Numbered from the stretch's first letter, positions 1 through 7,197 are shown. The stretch is DNA of 18,883 bases from DASUPK01 sp046732465 (GCA_046732465.1 JBKPND010000018.1:1-18883); one strand, 5' to 3'. Numbers and translations are program-made. The notes: generated by a model not told the origin, from the sequence alone.

Positions 1-1
1 G

Positions 2-1474
2 CTCGCCTGGGCGGCCGCGGGCGCGCTCGGGGCACCCTCCCCGCGAACCGCGCCGGCCACCGCCTCGCCGCCGGCGCGCAGCGCCGCGACCTGCCCCGCC
101 AAGTGTCAGGCGGCGGGGGACCGGCGTCATGCGAACCGGGAGCGGCTGCGAATCAGGAACTCTCATCAGAAGCGCCCGAACGTGGTCCTGATCAACACGG
201 ACGACATGAACGTCACCGACCTCGTCGTGATGCGGAAGACCCTCGCCCTGCTCGGCGCCCACGGCACGACGTTCCGCAACAGCTACGTCTCCTACCCCCT
301 CTGCTGCCCGTCCCGCTCCACTCAGCTCACCGGCCAGTACGCGCACAACCACGGCGTGCTCACCGATCAGCGCTTCACGGACCTGGACAGCTCTAACACG
401 CTCGCTGTCTGGCTGAAGCGAGCCAAGTACCGGACCGCGATGGTCGGCAAGTACCTGAACGGCTACGGGGTGCTGAACCCGCGCGAGATTCCGCCGGGCT
501 GGAAGCAGTGGTTCGGGCTCACCGGCGGGACCGAGCAGAAGCGCTACGGCTTCAGGCTCAACGAGAACGGCAAGGTCCACTTCTACGCGCGAAAGCCGGC
601 GAACTACATCGACTACGTACTGGGCGCCAAGGCGAATGGATTGATCAAGGCCTGGGCCCCGAGCCCGAAGCCGTTCTTCCTCTACTACAACCCGAACAAC
701 CCCCACGGGGAGAAGGGCACTCCGATCTGGTCGACCCGCGATCCCGAGCCCGCGCCGCGGTACCTCGGTCGTTTCGGGAACATCCAGGCGCCCCGCTACC
801 CGAACTTCGACGAGCCGAACGTCTCGGACAAGCCGAAGCAGATCCGCCAGATTCCCCGTCTCAGCGACCGGAACATCGCCGACATCGATCGTCGCTACCG
901 GGGACGGCTGGAGAGCCTGCTCTCGGTCGATGACGAGATCAAGAAGATCGTCGGACTGGTCCACAAGTACGGGGACAAGCGCAAGACGTTCTTCATCTTC
1001 ACCTCCGACAACGGCCTCGAGATGGGCGCGCACCGGATCGAGTTCAAGGACTACCTCTACGAGGAGGGCGAGCGTGTCCCGCTGATCATTCGCGGTCCCG
1101 GCGTCCCTCAGAACACAACGCGCGATCAGCTCGTCGCCAACATTGACCTCGCCCCGACGATCGTCGCCCTCTCCCGGGCGACGCCGGCGCGCGTGGTGGA
1201 TGGGATCAACCTGCTGCCGCTGATCCGCGACCCGAGCGCCTCGACCGACCGCTCGATCCTCTTCGAGAGCGTCGACCTCGACCTCTACGGGGTCAGGCGC
1301 GGCCCGTGGTCGTACAACCGCTACTCCGACGGCGAGGAGGAGCTCTACGACCTCGACAGCGACCCGTACCAGCTCAACAACGTCGCCGACGACCCGGGAC
1401 TGGCTTCGCTGAAAGCGTCGTTGAAGGCGGATCTGGCACGACTGCGTACCTGCTCGGGCGTCACCTGCCGGTAA
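2..1474 (+). CDS. Secreted sulfatase, N-terminus cut by window edge
   Basis: Hydrolyses sulfate esters; the natural substrate cannot be told from sequence. The frame is open from base 2 to the TAG at 1472-1474, so the gene begins before the window. The GTG at 182 is internal, because the frame already reads through a hydrophobic Ala-rich stretch that looks like the end of a signal peptide, then a low-complexity Ala/Pro linker. Counting from that GTG, family landmarks are the Asp pair D7-D8 near the start, the C-x-P-S-R motif (C41-C-P-S-R, codon at 302-304) whose first Cys would become formylglycine, a VGKYLNGYG strand, NNPHG, and the metal-binding S-D-N-G followed by a downstream Lys. The core of about 430 residues fits a type I sulfatase. 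Activity would need a formylglycine-generating enzyme, not seen here. It is convergent with the gene at 1487, 12 bases away. Confidence 0.9.
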   Translation, partial: LAWAAAGALGAPSPRTAPATASPPARSAATCPAKCQAAGDRRHANRERLRIRNSHQKRPNVVLINTDDMNVTDLVVMRKTLALLGAHGTTFRNSYVSYPLCCPSRSTQLTGQYAHNHGVLTDQRFTDLDSSNTLAVWLKRAKYRTAMVGKYLNGYGVLNPREIPPGWKQWFGLTGGTEQKRYGFRLNENGKVHFYARKPANYIDYVLGAKANGLIKAWAPSPKPFFLYYNPNNPHGEKGTPIWSTRDPEPAPRYLGRFGNIQAPRYPNFDEPNVSDKPKQIRQIPRLSDRNIADIDRRYRGRLESLLSVDDEIKKIVGLVHKYGDKRKTFFIFTSDNGLEMGAHRIEFKDYLYEEGERVPLIIRGPGVPQNTTRDQLVANIDLAPTIVALSRATPARVVDGINLLPLIRDPSASTDRSILFESVDLDLYGVRRGPWSYNRYSDGEEELYDLDSDPYQLNNVADDPGLASLKASLKADLARLRTCSGVTCR

Positions 1475-1486
1475 CGCGCCACGCGG

Positions 1487-1867
1487 CTAGGCGGCCGAGG
1501 CCTCCTCGAGCTTCCTCTGCATCCCCTCCGCCAGGGCGTTGACCCCGCTCATCGGGCGCACGTAGACGGCCATTGCGTCTATGCGGCCCTCGGAGTCGAA
1601 GTGGAGTTGGTCGATGCCGTCGAGCTCGCGATCCCCGACGCGCGCGCTGAACATGAGCGCGGCAGAATCTCCCGTCTCGACCTGATCGGTGTAGCGGAAG
1701 TCCTCAAAGACCTGAGCGACGGCGCCGAGCAGCATCGCCACTGCGTCCCGCCCTTCATAGGGCTTGAAGACCACCGGGCTGCGGAAGACCACGTCCTCGG
1801 CGAAGAGCTCGTCGATCGCCGAGAAGTCCTTGGCCTCAGCTGCCTGGCGGAACCGGTCGCTCTTCAT
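1487..1867 (-). CDS. SnoaL-like / NTF2-fold protein
   Basis: A 126-residue cone-shaped NTF2-fold protein. It has an N-terminal helix reading 'F..A..AKDFSAIDELFAEDVVF' in style, then beta strands with R-S-P-V-V-F, Y-E-G-R-D-A and a final D-A-M-A-V-Y-V-R-P strand, which is the usual SnoaL-like arrangement. Members range from small hydrolases and isomerases to ligand binders, so no reaction can be assigned. It lies 21 bases after HMG-CoA lyase on the same strand and may be co-transcribed. A TAGGGT hexamer (1874-1879, minus) six bases before the ATG also suggests its own leaderless promoter. There is no Shine-Dalgarno sequence. Confidence 0.75.
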   Translation of the reverse strand: MKSDRFRQAAEAKDFSAIDELFAEDVVFRSPVVFKPYEGRDAVAMLLGAVAQVFEDFRYTDQVETGDSAALMFSARVGDRELDGIDQLHFDSEGRIDAMAVYVRPMSGVNALAEGMQRKLEEASAA

Positions 1868-1873
1868 GCGATC

Positions 1874-1879
1874 ACCCTA
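1874..1879 (-). promoter_or_regulatory. Putative leaderless -10 for the SnoaL-like gene
   Basis: TAGGGT on the minus strand, six bases before the ATG at 1867. The position fits a -10 hexamer of a leaderless transcript. No clear -35 was seen. Confidence 0.4.
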
Positions 1880-1888
1880 TCGGTGTCC

Positions 1889-2827
1889 CTACGAACCTCG
1901 CTCGCCGCCCGGCCGCCAGTCGACCGGGCCTGCCGTGAGCAGGTGCGCCCCGAGCGGGCGGCCGAGGACGCTCTGTGCCTCCGAAGAGGCGGCGATCAGC
2001 TTGGAGAGGTCGACGCCCGTCGCGACACCCATCTCCTCGAGCATCGAGACCAGGTCCTCGGTCGAGATGTTGCCCGTGGACCCGGGAGGCACCGGACAGC
2101 CACCGAGCTCGCCGAAGGAGCTCTCGAACGACTCGATGCCCTGCTCGAGCGCCGCGAGCACGTTCGCGAGCCCCTGGCCGCGGGTGTTGTGGAAGTGGGC
2201 CGTCAGCTCGACCTCCGGCAGCCGCTCGCGGGCTGCGGGGAAGAAATCGTCCACCTGGCGTGGATTCGCCATCCCGGTGGTGTCCCCGAAGGCGATCTCC
2301 TCGCAGCCGAAGCCGGCGAGTCGCTCGGCGATGTCGAAGACGCGCTCGGCCGGCACCTCGCCCTCGTAAGGACAGCCGAAGCTGGTCGAGATCACTCCCT
2401 CGCAGCGCAGCCCGGCCTCACGGGCGGCACCGATCGTCCCCTCCAGATCTGCGAGCGACTCATCGATCGAGCGGTTGACGTTCTTGCGGTTGTGGGTCTC
2501 GGACGCCGAGAGAAAGAAGTTCGCCTCCTGGAAGCGGTCCCGGAACTTCAGGGCGTTGTCGAGGCCCTTGCGGTTTGGGATCAGCACCGAGTAGGCGACG
2601 CCTTCAACCGGCTTGAAGCGGGTCACGACCTCCGCGGCGTCAGCGAGCTGCGGGATCACGTCGGGGCGCACGAACGAGGTGAGCTCCATGCGCTTCAGGC
2701 CGGTCTCGCCGAGCAATCCGATCAGCCGGACCTTCTCCTCGGTCGGGATCACCTCGGGCTCGTTCTGGAACCCGTCGCGAGGCCCGACCTCGCGGACGCG
2801 AACGGTGTCGGGCAGCTCCTCGGCCAT
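1889..2827 (-). CDS. mvaB: Hydroxymethylglutaryl-CoA lyase family protein
   Basis: Cleaves 3-hydroxy-3-methylglutaryl-CoA to acetyl-CoA and acetoacetate, the last step of leucine catabolism; close relatives act on similar 3-hydroxyacyl-CoA esters. The 312 residues form one DRE-TIM barrel domain. Catalytic and metal landmarks are E-V-G-P-R17-D18-G-F-Q-N-E near the start, E48 in M-E-L-T-S-F, H211 and H213 in T-A-H-F-H-N, the loop C244 in G-G-C-P, and N253 in T-G-N-I-S-T-E-D-L. All expected catalytic residues are present, and the length matches the bacterial enzyme. The ATG at 2827 has no Shine-Dalgarno but has TAGGCT eight bases upstream, so leaderless initiation is likely. The upstream thioesterase stop is 25 bases away. 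The neighbouring SDR and thioesterase suggest a branched or cyclic acyl-CoA degradation route, but the substrate is inferred. Confidence 0.9.
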   Translation of the reverse strand: MAEELPDTVRVREVGPRDGFQNEPEVIPTEEKVRLIGLLGETGLKRMELTSFVRPDVIPQLADAAEVVTRFKPVEGVAYSVLIPNRKGLDNALKFRDRFQEANFFLSASETHNRKNVNRSIDESLADLEGTIGAAREAGLRCEGVISTSFGCPYEGEVPAERVFDIAERLAGFGCEEIAFGDTTGMANPRQVDDFFPAARERLPEVELTAHFHNTRGQGLANVLAALEQGIESFESSFGELGGCPVPPGSTGNISTEDLVSMLEEMGVATGVDLSKLIAASSEAQSVLGRPLGAHLLTAGPVDWRPGGERGS

Positions 2828-2835
2828 CGCTTGTC

Positions 2836-2841
2836 AGCCTA
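2836..2841 (-). promoter_or_regulatory. Putative leaderless -10 for HMG-CoA lyase
   Basis: TAGGCT on the minus strand, eight bases before the ATG at 2827, in the 25-base gap after the thioesterase stop. It suggests an internal promoter in the acyl-CoA block. Confidence 0.4.
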
Positions 2842-2852
2842 GCCCTAGGCCG

Positions 2853-3227
2853 TTACGAGCCGGTGACGCTGCCGAACTCGATCACGCGGCGCTCGTGGGT
2901 GCCGACGCCGATCGTGCGGTCGCCCTCCTTGACCTCGACGTCGAACCGGAGCTTGCGGCCGTCCACCACCTCGTTGAGCTTGGCGAAGGCGGTGCAGGTC
3001 TGGCCCTCGGCCGCGGCGGCGACGTGCTTGACGCAGACCTCGAAGCCGACCGTCGCCTTGCCCTCGCCGAGGTTCTCGAAGGCGAGGGCCGCCGCGTTGC
3101 CCTCAATCATCCCGATCATGCCCGGGGTTGAGAGGACGCTGGCGCCGATCGTCCCGCCAACGTCGGTCAGCAGCCGCCCCTCCACGACGAAGTCCATGCT
3201 CCTCTCCATCCCGGGCTCGAGCGCCAT
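2853..3227 (-). CDS. FlK-like acyl-CoA thioesterase (hotdog fold)
   Basis: A 124-residue hotdog-fold protein resembling fluoroacetyl-CoA thioesterase FlK and its many general acyl-CoA thioesterase relatives, which release free acid and CoA. The catalytic triad positions are visible: T34 in L-S-T-P-G-M, E42 in M-I-E-G-N, and H68 in V-K-H-V-A, each exactly eight residues before FlK's T42, E50 and H76. The C-terminal G-T-H-E-R-R strand is also typical. The same frame stays open further upstream, but that part lies over the SDR gene and reads as composition-driven shadow. The ATG at 3227 overlaps the SDR stop by one base (TGATG), indicating translational coupling. The substrate is unknown; fluoroacetate resistance is not implied. 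Confidence 0.85.
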   Translation of the reverse strand: MALEPGMERSMDFVVEGRLLTDVGGTIGASVLSTPGMIGMIEGNAAALAFENLGEGKATVGFEVCVKHVAAAAEGQTCTAFAKLNEVVDGRKLRFDVEVKEGDRTIGVGTHERRVIEFGSVTGS

Positions 3228-3964
3228 CAGACCATTCCCAATCCGCCGGAGACGCCGAGGGTCTCGCCCGTGACATAGGAGGCGTCGTCCGAGGCCAGGA
3301 AGGCGACGGCGGCCGCGACCTCCTCCGGCTGACCCAGGCGCCCGAGCTGCGTCCCGGCCTTCATCGTCTCGATGATCTTCTCGCCGATCTCGCCGAACTC
3401 CTTCGCCTGCATCAGCAGGGGGGTCTCGATCGGGCCGGGGGCGATCGCGTTCGCGGTGATTCCGAAGCGCGCGCCCTCGCGGGCCATCACCTTGGTGAAG
3501 GAGATCACGCCCCCCTTTGCGGCCGAGTAGACGGCCGATCCCTTGGACCCCACCCGCCCGGCCTCGGAGGCGATGTTGACGATCCGCCCGTAGCCGGCCT
3601 CCTGCATCCCCGGCAGTGCGGCGTACGTGCAGTTGATCACCCCGTAGAGGTTCACGTCCACGACCTTCTTCCACTGCTCGGGCGTCGTCTGGGCGAAGAA
3701 GCCGAACTCGTCGGTGCCGGCGTTGTTGACCAGGATGTCGATGGGCGGGCCGGCGCTGTCGACCGCGGCCTGGGCCGAGCCCAGGTCGGTCACGTCGAGC
3801 TGGATCGACAGACCCGAGATCTCGCCGGCCACCTCGGCTGCACCGTCGAGGTTGAGATCCCCGATCGTCACGTCGGCGCCCTCCGCCGCGAGCCGCCGCG
3901 CGATCGCGGCGCCGATGCCGCTGGCGCCCCCTGTGACCAGTGCCTTTTTCCCTTCGAACCTCAC
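3227..3964 (-). CDS. SDR-family dehydrogenase, BadH/FabG-like
   Basis: Short-chain dehydrogenase/reductase of 245 residues, probably oxidising a hydroxyacyl-CoA. From the GTG at 3964: the T-G-G-A-S-G-I-G nucleotide loop (11-18), D36 at the end of strand 2 (suggesting NAD rather than NADP), N-N-A-G (80-83), N105, and the catalytic S133, Y146 and K150. The C-terminus ends V-S-G-G-L-G-M-V. By memory the closest well-known relatives are 2-hydroxycyclohexanecarboxyl-CoA dehydrogenase (BadH) and FabG-type enzymes. The frame extends upstream to 4021, but that would overlap the divergent npdG, and homologues start at the V-R-F-E-G-K-K strand. A TAGGCT hexamer ten bases before the GTG supports this start. 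It is the first gene of the SDR-thioesterase pair. Confidence 0.88.
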   Translation of the reverse strand: MRFEGKKALVTGGASGIGAAIARRLAAEGADVTIGDLNLDGAAEVAGEISGLSIQLDVTDLGSAQAAVDSAGPPIDILVNNAGTDEFGFFAQTTPEQWKKVVDVNLYGVINCTYAALPGMQEAGYGRIVNIASEAGRVGSKGSAVYSAAKGGVISFTKVMAREGARFGITANAIAPGPIETPLLMQAKEFGEIGEKIIETMKAGTQLGRLGQPEEVAAAVAFLASDDASYVTGETLGVSGGLGMV

Positions 3965-3974
3965 GGCGCAGGGC

Positions 3975-3980
3975 AGCCTA
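3975..3980 (-). promoter_or_regulatory. Putative -10 for the SDR gene
   Basis: TAGGCT on the minus strand, ten bases before the GTG at 3964. It is packed into the 44-base divergent region shared with npdG. Confidence 0.4.
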
Positions 3981-3994
3981 TTCGGGGCGCCCTG

Positions 3995-4000
3995 TAGCTT
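3995..4000 (+). promoter_or_regulatory. Putative leaderless -10 for npdG
   Basis: TAGCTT, eight bases before the GTG at 4009. It lies only 14 bases from the opposing SDR hexamer, so the two promoters overlap and would compete for polymerase. Confidence 0.4.
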
Positions 4001-4008
4001 GCTCGCCG

Positions 4009-4692
4009 GTGGCTGAGCCAATTCCGATCATCGGGGGAACCGGGGCCCTCGGGTACGGCCTGGCGGTGCGCTGGGCGCGAGCGGGCCAGGAGATCGTCAT
4101 CGGCTCGCGCGAAGTCGGGCGAGCCGAAGAGGCCGCCGGGCGAGTCCGAACCGAGGTCGAGGGCGCCCAGGTGGAGGGCCTGCAGAACGCGGAGGCGGCC
4201 ACCCGCGGTCCGATCGTCTTCCTCACGGTCCCCTTCCGGGCGCAGTCCGAGACCCTCACCAACCTGAAGGAATCGCTCTCGGAGGGTCAGCTCCTGGTGG
4301 ATTGCACGGTGCCCACCGCCGCCGCGGTCAGCGGCAAGGCGTCGAGGACCCTGGGGGTCTGGCAGGGCTCGGCCGCCCAGCAGGCCGAGGAGATGGTCCC
4401 CGACGGGGTCACGGTGATCTCCGCCCTGCACACAGTCAGCGCGAAGAGGCTCGCCGAGGACTCCCGATTGGACGAGGACATCCTGATCTGCGGTGACCGC
4501 AAGGCCGACAAGGCGCGCGTTGCCAGGCTGATCGAGCAGATCGACGGGCTCCGGACCGTTAACGCCGGCGCGCTCGAGATGGCTCGCATCGTCGAGACGC
4601 TCACCCCGATGCTGATCTCGATCAACGTCCGCTACAAAGCCGCCGCCGGCATCCGGATCACGGATCTGCCCGAGGGCGATCCCTGGGCATAG
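4009..4692 (+). CDS. npdG: F420H2:NADP oxidoreductase
   Basis: Transfers hydride between reduced F420 and NADP in the cytoplasm, linking the F420 pool to NADPH. The 227 residues from the GTG at 4009 carry the Rossmann loop G-G-T-G-A-L-G-Y-G (9-17), G-S-R (32-34) placed to bind the NADP 2'-phosphate, V-F-L-T-V-P-F, a V-S-A-K-R-L segment, and the C-terminal R-I-V-E-T-L-T-P-M-L-I-S-I-N helix typical of Fno/NpdG. The frame is open further upstream, but that part would overlap the divergent SDR gene. The start just before the first strand and the TAGCTT eight bases upstream favour the GTG. It is followed 40 bases later by cofD, so it forms part of the F420 gene set. Confidence 0.92.
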   Translation: MAEPIPIIGGTGALGYGLAVRWARAGQEIVIGSREVGRAEEAAGRVRTEVEGAQVEGLQNAEAATRGPIVFLTVPFRAQSETLTNLKESLSEGQLLVDCTVPTAAAVSGKASRTLGVWQGSAAQQAEEMVPDGVTVISALHTVSAKRLAEDSRLDEDILICGDRKADKARVARLIEQIDGLRTVNAGALEMARIVETLTPMLISINVRYKAAAGIRITDLPEGDPWA

Positions 4693-4732
4693 TGCGAGGG
4701 TGCTCCGCAGCCGAAGGCGAGGAGCAACCCGT
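4693..4732 (+). repeat. Palindromic repeat, copy A, over the cofD ribosome binding site
   Basis: A hairpin made of GGGTGCTCC (4698-4706) and GGAGCAACCC (4721-4730) with one bulged base, in the npdG-cofD gap. Its outer blocks (15 bases at 4693-4707 and 12 bases at 4721-4732) recur in inverted orientation at 11898-11926, where only the loop differs. The right arm overlaps the GAGGAG (4719-4724) that serves as cofD's Shine-Dalgarno, eight bases before its ATG. Confidence 0.6.
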
Positions 4733-5668
4733 ATGAAGAGGTGCGTGGTCCTCGCCGGGGGCACCGGCGGGGCGAAACTCGCATCCGGGATGCAGGATCT
4801 GCTCGGCGCCGGGCTCTCGGTGATCGCCAACACGGCCGACGACATCGAGATCGTCGGGGTCGACGTCTCCCCCGATCCCGACCTGATCACCTACTGGCTG
4901 AGCGGCGAGATCGACGAGCAGCGGGGCTGGGGGATCAAAGAGGACTCGTTCACGACCTTCGACCGCCTCGCCCGGCTCGGCGCACCCGACTGGTTCCGGC
5001 TCTCCGACCGTGACCTGGCCACCTGCCTCTATCGACGGGTCTTCGTCCAGGAGGGTGGCCGCCGCACCGACGCCCAGGCCCAGATCGCGCGCGCACTGGG
5101 CGTGCGGGCGGCCGTGCTGCCGATGTGCGAGGAGCCGGTCCGGACGCGCGTCAGGACGGCCGAAGGATGGCGCGACCTACAGCACTACCTCGTCGCCGAG
5201 CATGCCGAGGCTCCGGTGGAGGGAATCGAGCTCGACGGGATAGTCGATGCCAGGCCGACCCCGGAGGTGCTCTCGGCGATCGCCGAGGCCGAGGCCATCG
5301 TGATCGGGCCCTCGAACCCGGTGATCTCGATCGGCCCGATCGTCTCGATCGGGGCGCTCCGTGAGGCGGTCGGCGCGGCGCCGGCGCCCGTGGTCGCGGT
5401 CAGCCCGTACGTCGCCGGCCAGGTGGTCAAGGGCCCCACCGATCTCTTCATGCGGGCCGTTGGGCGTCCGTCCACCGCCGCGGGGGTCGCCTCGCTCTAC
5501 GAGGGGCTGATCGACGGCATGGTCTGTGACGCCGACGACCCGGATCCGGCCCCGGAGGGCGTGCGCGTGATGAGCTGCCCGACTCTGATGGAAGGTGCCG
5601 AGGGCCGCCGGGCGCTCGCCGAGCGAACCCTCGAGTTCGCCTCGACGCTTCGCACCGGCGACGCATAA
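4733..5668 (+). CDS. cofD: F420 biosynthesis transferase CofD (FbiA)
   Basis: Joins the guanylylated C3 acid made by CofC (2-phospho-L-lactate, or phosphoenolpyruvate in mycobacteria) to the deazaflavin FO, giving F420-0 or its dehydro form. The 311 residues carry the signature G-G-T-G-G-A-K-L (9-16), N-T-A-D-D-I-E (33-39), G-P-S-N-P-V (192-197) and S-P-Y-V-A-G with K-G-P-T-D (233-237), the usual set for this family, at normal length. The ATG at 4733 is chosen because GAGGAG lies eight bases upstream and homologues begin at this strand; an upstream start at 4700 would run through the palindromic repeat. It follows npdG by 40 bases and precedes cofC by 51. Confidence 0.95.
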   Translation: MKRCVVLAGGTGGAKLASGMQDLLGAGLSVIANTADDIEIVGVDVSPDPDLITYWLSGEIDEQRGWGIKEDSFTTFDRLARLGAPDWFRLSDRDLATCLYRRVFVQEGGRRTDAQAQIARALGVRAAVLPMCEEPVRTRVRTAEGWRDLQHYLVAEHAEAPVEGIELDGIVDARPTPEVLSAIAEAEAIVIGPSNPVISIGPIVSIGALREAVGAAPAPVVAVSPYVAGQVVKGPTDLFMRAVGRPSTAAGVASLYEGLIDGMVCDADDPDPAPEGVRVMSCPTLMEGAEGRRALAERTLEFASTLRTGDA

Positions 5669-5706
5669 GTTTCCGCAAAGTGGGGTATGAACCGCGCCTT
5701 ACCCGT

Positions 5707-5712
5707 TAGCCT
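5707..5712 (+). promoter_or_regulatory. Putative leaderless -10 for cofC
   Basis: TAGCCT, seven bases before the GTG at 5720. It supports that start over the ATG at 5687 and suggests that cofC-cofE can be transcribed separately from cofD. Confidence 0.4.
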
Positions 5713-5719
5713 GACATCC

Positions 5720-6409
5720 GTGGGGGCGGACTCACACCAATTGCACACCACCGCGATCGTCCCGGTTAAGGGACTCTCCTCAGCCAACGGACGGCTGAAT
5801 GGCCTGCTCAGCGAGGATGAGCGCACCCGCCTGGCGGAAGCCCTCTTCCTCGACCTGATCGTGAAGCTGCCGCGGAGCCGCTGCATCGATGACGTCCTGA
5901 TCGTCACGGCGGATCCCTCGATCGCTCGGCAAGCGGGCTGGTTCGACCACAAGGTGCTCGTCCAGGAGCACGACGAGGGCCACGCGGAGGCCGCGGCCGC
6001 GGGAGCGCGGGCCGCGATGGCCGACGGGGCACAGCGCGTGGCGATGCTGCCCGTCGACTGCCCGATGCTCGACATGGAGGAGCTCGACGCCCACCTCGGC
6101 CGCTCGCCTCGCACGGCGCTGATCGTCCCCGACCGCCACGGAACGGGCACGAACGCGCTGATGCTCAATCCACCCGATCTCTTCCTCCCCGCCTTCGGCC
6201 CCGACAGCTGCGCCAGGCACGTGAGCAGGGCGCGCGCGACCGGCCAGAGCTTCGCGCTCGAGCAGGTCGAGTCCCTGGCGACCGACCTCGACACGCCGGA
6301 GGACTTCACGCTGCTTCGCGACCAGCTGCTGCTCGAGCCGCAGCCGGCGCCGCGCACCGCCAAGGTGCTCTGGCAGCTCGGCGACCGCGCGCAGCGGGCC
6401 GCCGCCTGA
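5720..6409 (+). CDS. cofC: F420 side-chain guanylyltransferase CofC/FbiD
   Basis: Condenses GTP with a phosphorylated C3 acid to form the activated side-chain donor used by CofD. Archaeal CofC uses 2-phospho-L-lactate and mycobacterial FbiD uses phosphoenolpyruvate; which applies here is not decided by sequence. The 229 residues begin with I-V-P-V-K-G-L-S near residue 13, an R-L-x-x-L-L-S-x-x-E-R helix, a P-V-D-C-P-M-L-D metal site, and G-T-G-T-N-A-L-M-L followed by F-G-P-D-S-C-A-R-H, all typical. Two starts are possible: the ATG at 5687 and the GTG at 5720. The GTG is preferred because it lies just before the first conserved strand with TAGCCT seven bases upstream. The C-terminal tail is somewhat long and Arg/Ala-rich. 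cofE follows after 32 bases. Confidence 0.92.
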   Translation: MGADSHQLHTTAIVPVKGLSSANGRLNGLLSEDERTRLAEALFLDLIVKLPRSRCIDDVLIVTADPSIARQAGWFDHKVLVQEHDEGHAEAAAAGARAAMADGAQRVAMLPVDCPMLDMEELDAHLGRSPRTALIVPDRHGTGTNALMLNPPDLFLPAFGPDSCARHVSRARATGQSFALEQVESLATDLDTPEDFTLLRDQLLLEPQPAPRTAKVLWQLGDRAQRAAA

Positions 6410-6414
6410 CGAGC

Positions 6415-6438
6415 CGGCGGCGGGACTCGTCGCCGCCG
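6415..6438 (+). repeat. Perfect 8-bp inverted repeat in the cofC-cofE gap
   Basis: CGGCGGCG (6415-6422) and CGCCGCCG (6431-6438) are exact reverse complements around an 8-base loop. The hairpin starts five bases after the cofC stop and ends three bases before the cofE ATG. There is no T-tract, so it is not a standard terminator; it may affect cofE translation or mRNA processing. Confidence 0.5.
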
Positions 6439-6441
6439 AGC

Positions 6442-7194
6442 ATGGGAACCGCCCGCGAGCTGCGGATCCGGCCGCTGACCGGACTCCCCGAGCTGCACGA
6501 GGGAGACGACCTCGGCGGCCTGGTCGCCGAAGCCGCCGGGCCCACGGCCGAGGAGATCGTGGTGGTGTCGCAGAAGGCGGTGTCCAAGGTCGAGGGCCGC
6601 CTCCGCCGGCTGGCGGAGGTGGAGCCCGGCGAGCGGGCTCGAGCACTGGCCGCCGAGCTCGACAAGGATCCCGCGCTGGTCGAGCTGGTGCTCTCCGAGA
6701 GCAGCCGAATCGTGCGCGCCACGCGTGGCGTCCTGATCACCGAGACCCACGGCGGCTGGGTCTGCGCGAACGCCGGTATCGACACATCCAACCTCGAGGA
6801 CGGCCTGGTCTCGCTCCTCCCCGAGGACGGCGATGCCTCGGCAAGGCGAATTCGCGGCGAGATCCGTGACGCGTCTGGGGCGAGCCCGGCCGTAGTGGTC
6901 GCTGACAGCTTCGGGCGGACCTGGCGTATCGGCCAGGCCGACGTCGCGATCGGCTGCGCCGGCCTACCGCCCCTCGCGGACTGGCGTGGCAGGCGCGATC
7001 AGCACGGACGCGAGCTCTCGGCCACCCACATCGCGCTCGCCGACGAGCTCGCCTCGGCCGCCGACCTCGTGCGGGACAAAGATTCGGGCGTGCCCGGGGC
7101 GATCGTCGCGGGGCTCGGCGATCTGGTCATGTCGGGTGACGGCCCCGGCGCCCGCGCGATGCCGCGCGCCCCCGAGGACGACCTATTCCGATAG
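6442..7194 (+). CDS. cofE: Coenzyme F420-0:L-glutamate ligase, stand-alone
   Basis: Adds glutamate residues to F420-0 using GTP. The 250 residues carry V-V-V-S-Q-K-A-V-S-K-V-E-G-R (about 40-53), C-A-N-A-G-I-D-T-S-N, and the S-F-G-R-T-W-R-x-G-Q-x-D-V-A-I-G block followed by A-G-L-P-P-L, all diagnostic. The length equals that of archaeal CofE. Mycobacterial FbiB is about twice as long because it is fused to an FMN-binding reductase domain that reduces dehydro-F420; that domain is absent here, and the gene ends cleanly at TAG 7192-7194. There is no good Shine-Dalgarno; a GC hairpin ends three bases before the ATG, so translation may depend on coupling to cofC. It is convergent with the cupin gene, with three bases between the stops. 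Confidence 0.94.
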   Translation: MGTARELRIRPLTGLPELHEGDDLGGLVAEAAGPTAEEIVVVSQKAVSKVEGRLRRLAEVEPGERARALAAELDKDPALVELVLSESSRIVRATRGVLITETHGGWVCANAGIDTSNLEDGLVSLLPEDGDASARRIRGEIRDASGASPAVVVADSFGRTWRIGQADVAIGCAGLPPLADWRGRRDQHGRELSATHIALADELASAADLVRDKDSGVPGAIVAGLGDLVMSGDGPGARAMPRAPEDDLFR

Positions 7195-7197
7195 ACG

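Noticed and set aside
1601..2842. Long plus-strand open frame (413 codons) across the SnoaL and HMG-CoA lyase genes
   Set aside because: It is antisense to a clear HMG-CoA lyase with all catalytic residues; the translation is Arg/Glu/Leu-rich with no domain pattern, as expected for the opposite frame of GC-rich coding DNA.
2853..3227. Fluoroacetate resistance gene
   Set aside because: The FlK-type triad is shared by many general acyl-CoA thioesterases; nothing else here points to organofluorine metabolism.
3228..3674. N-terminal extension of the thioesterase frame
   Set aside because: It lies entirely over the SDR gene and reads as Arg/Gly-rich shadow sequence; the hotdog domain starts at the coupled ATG 3227.
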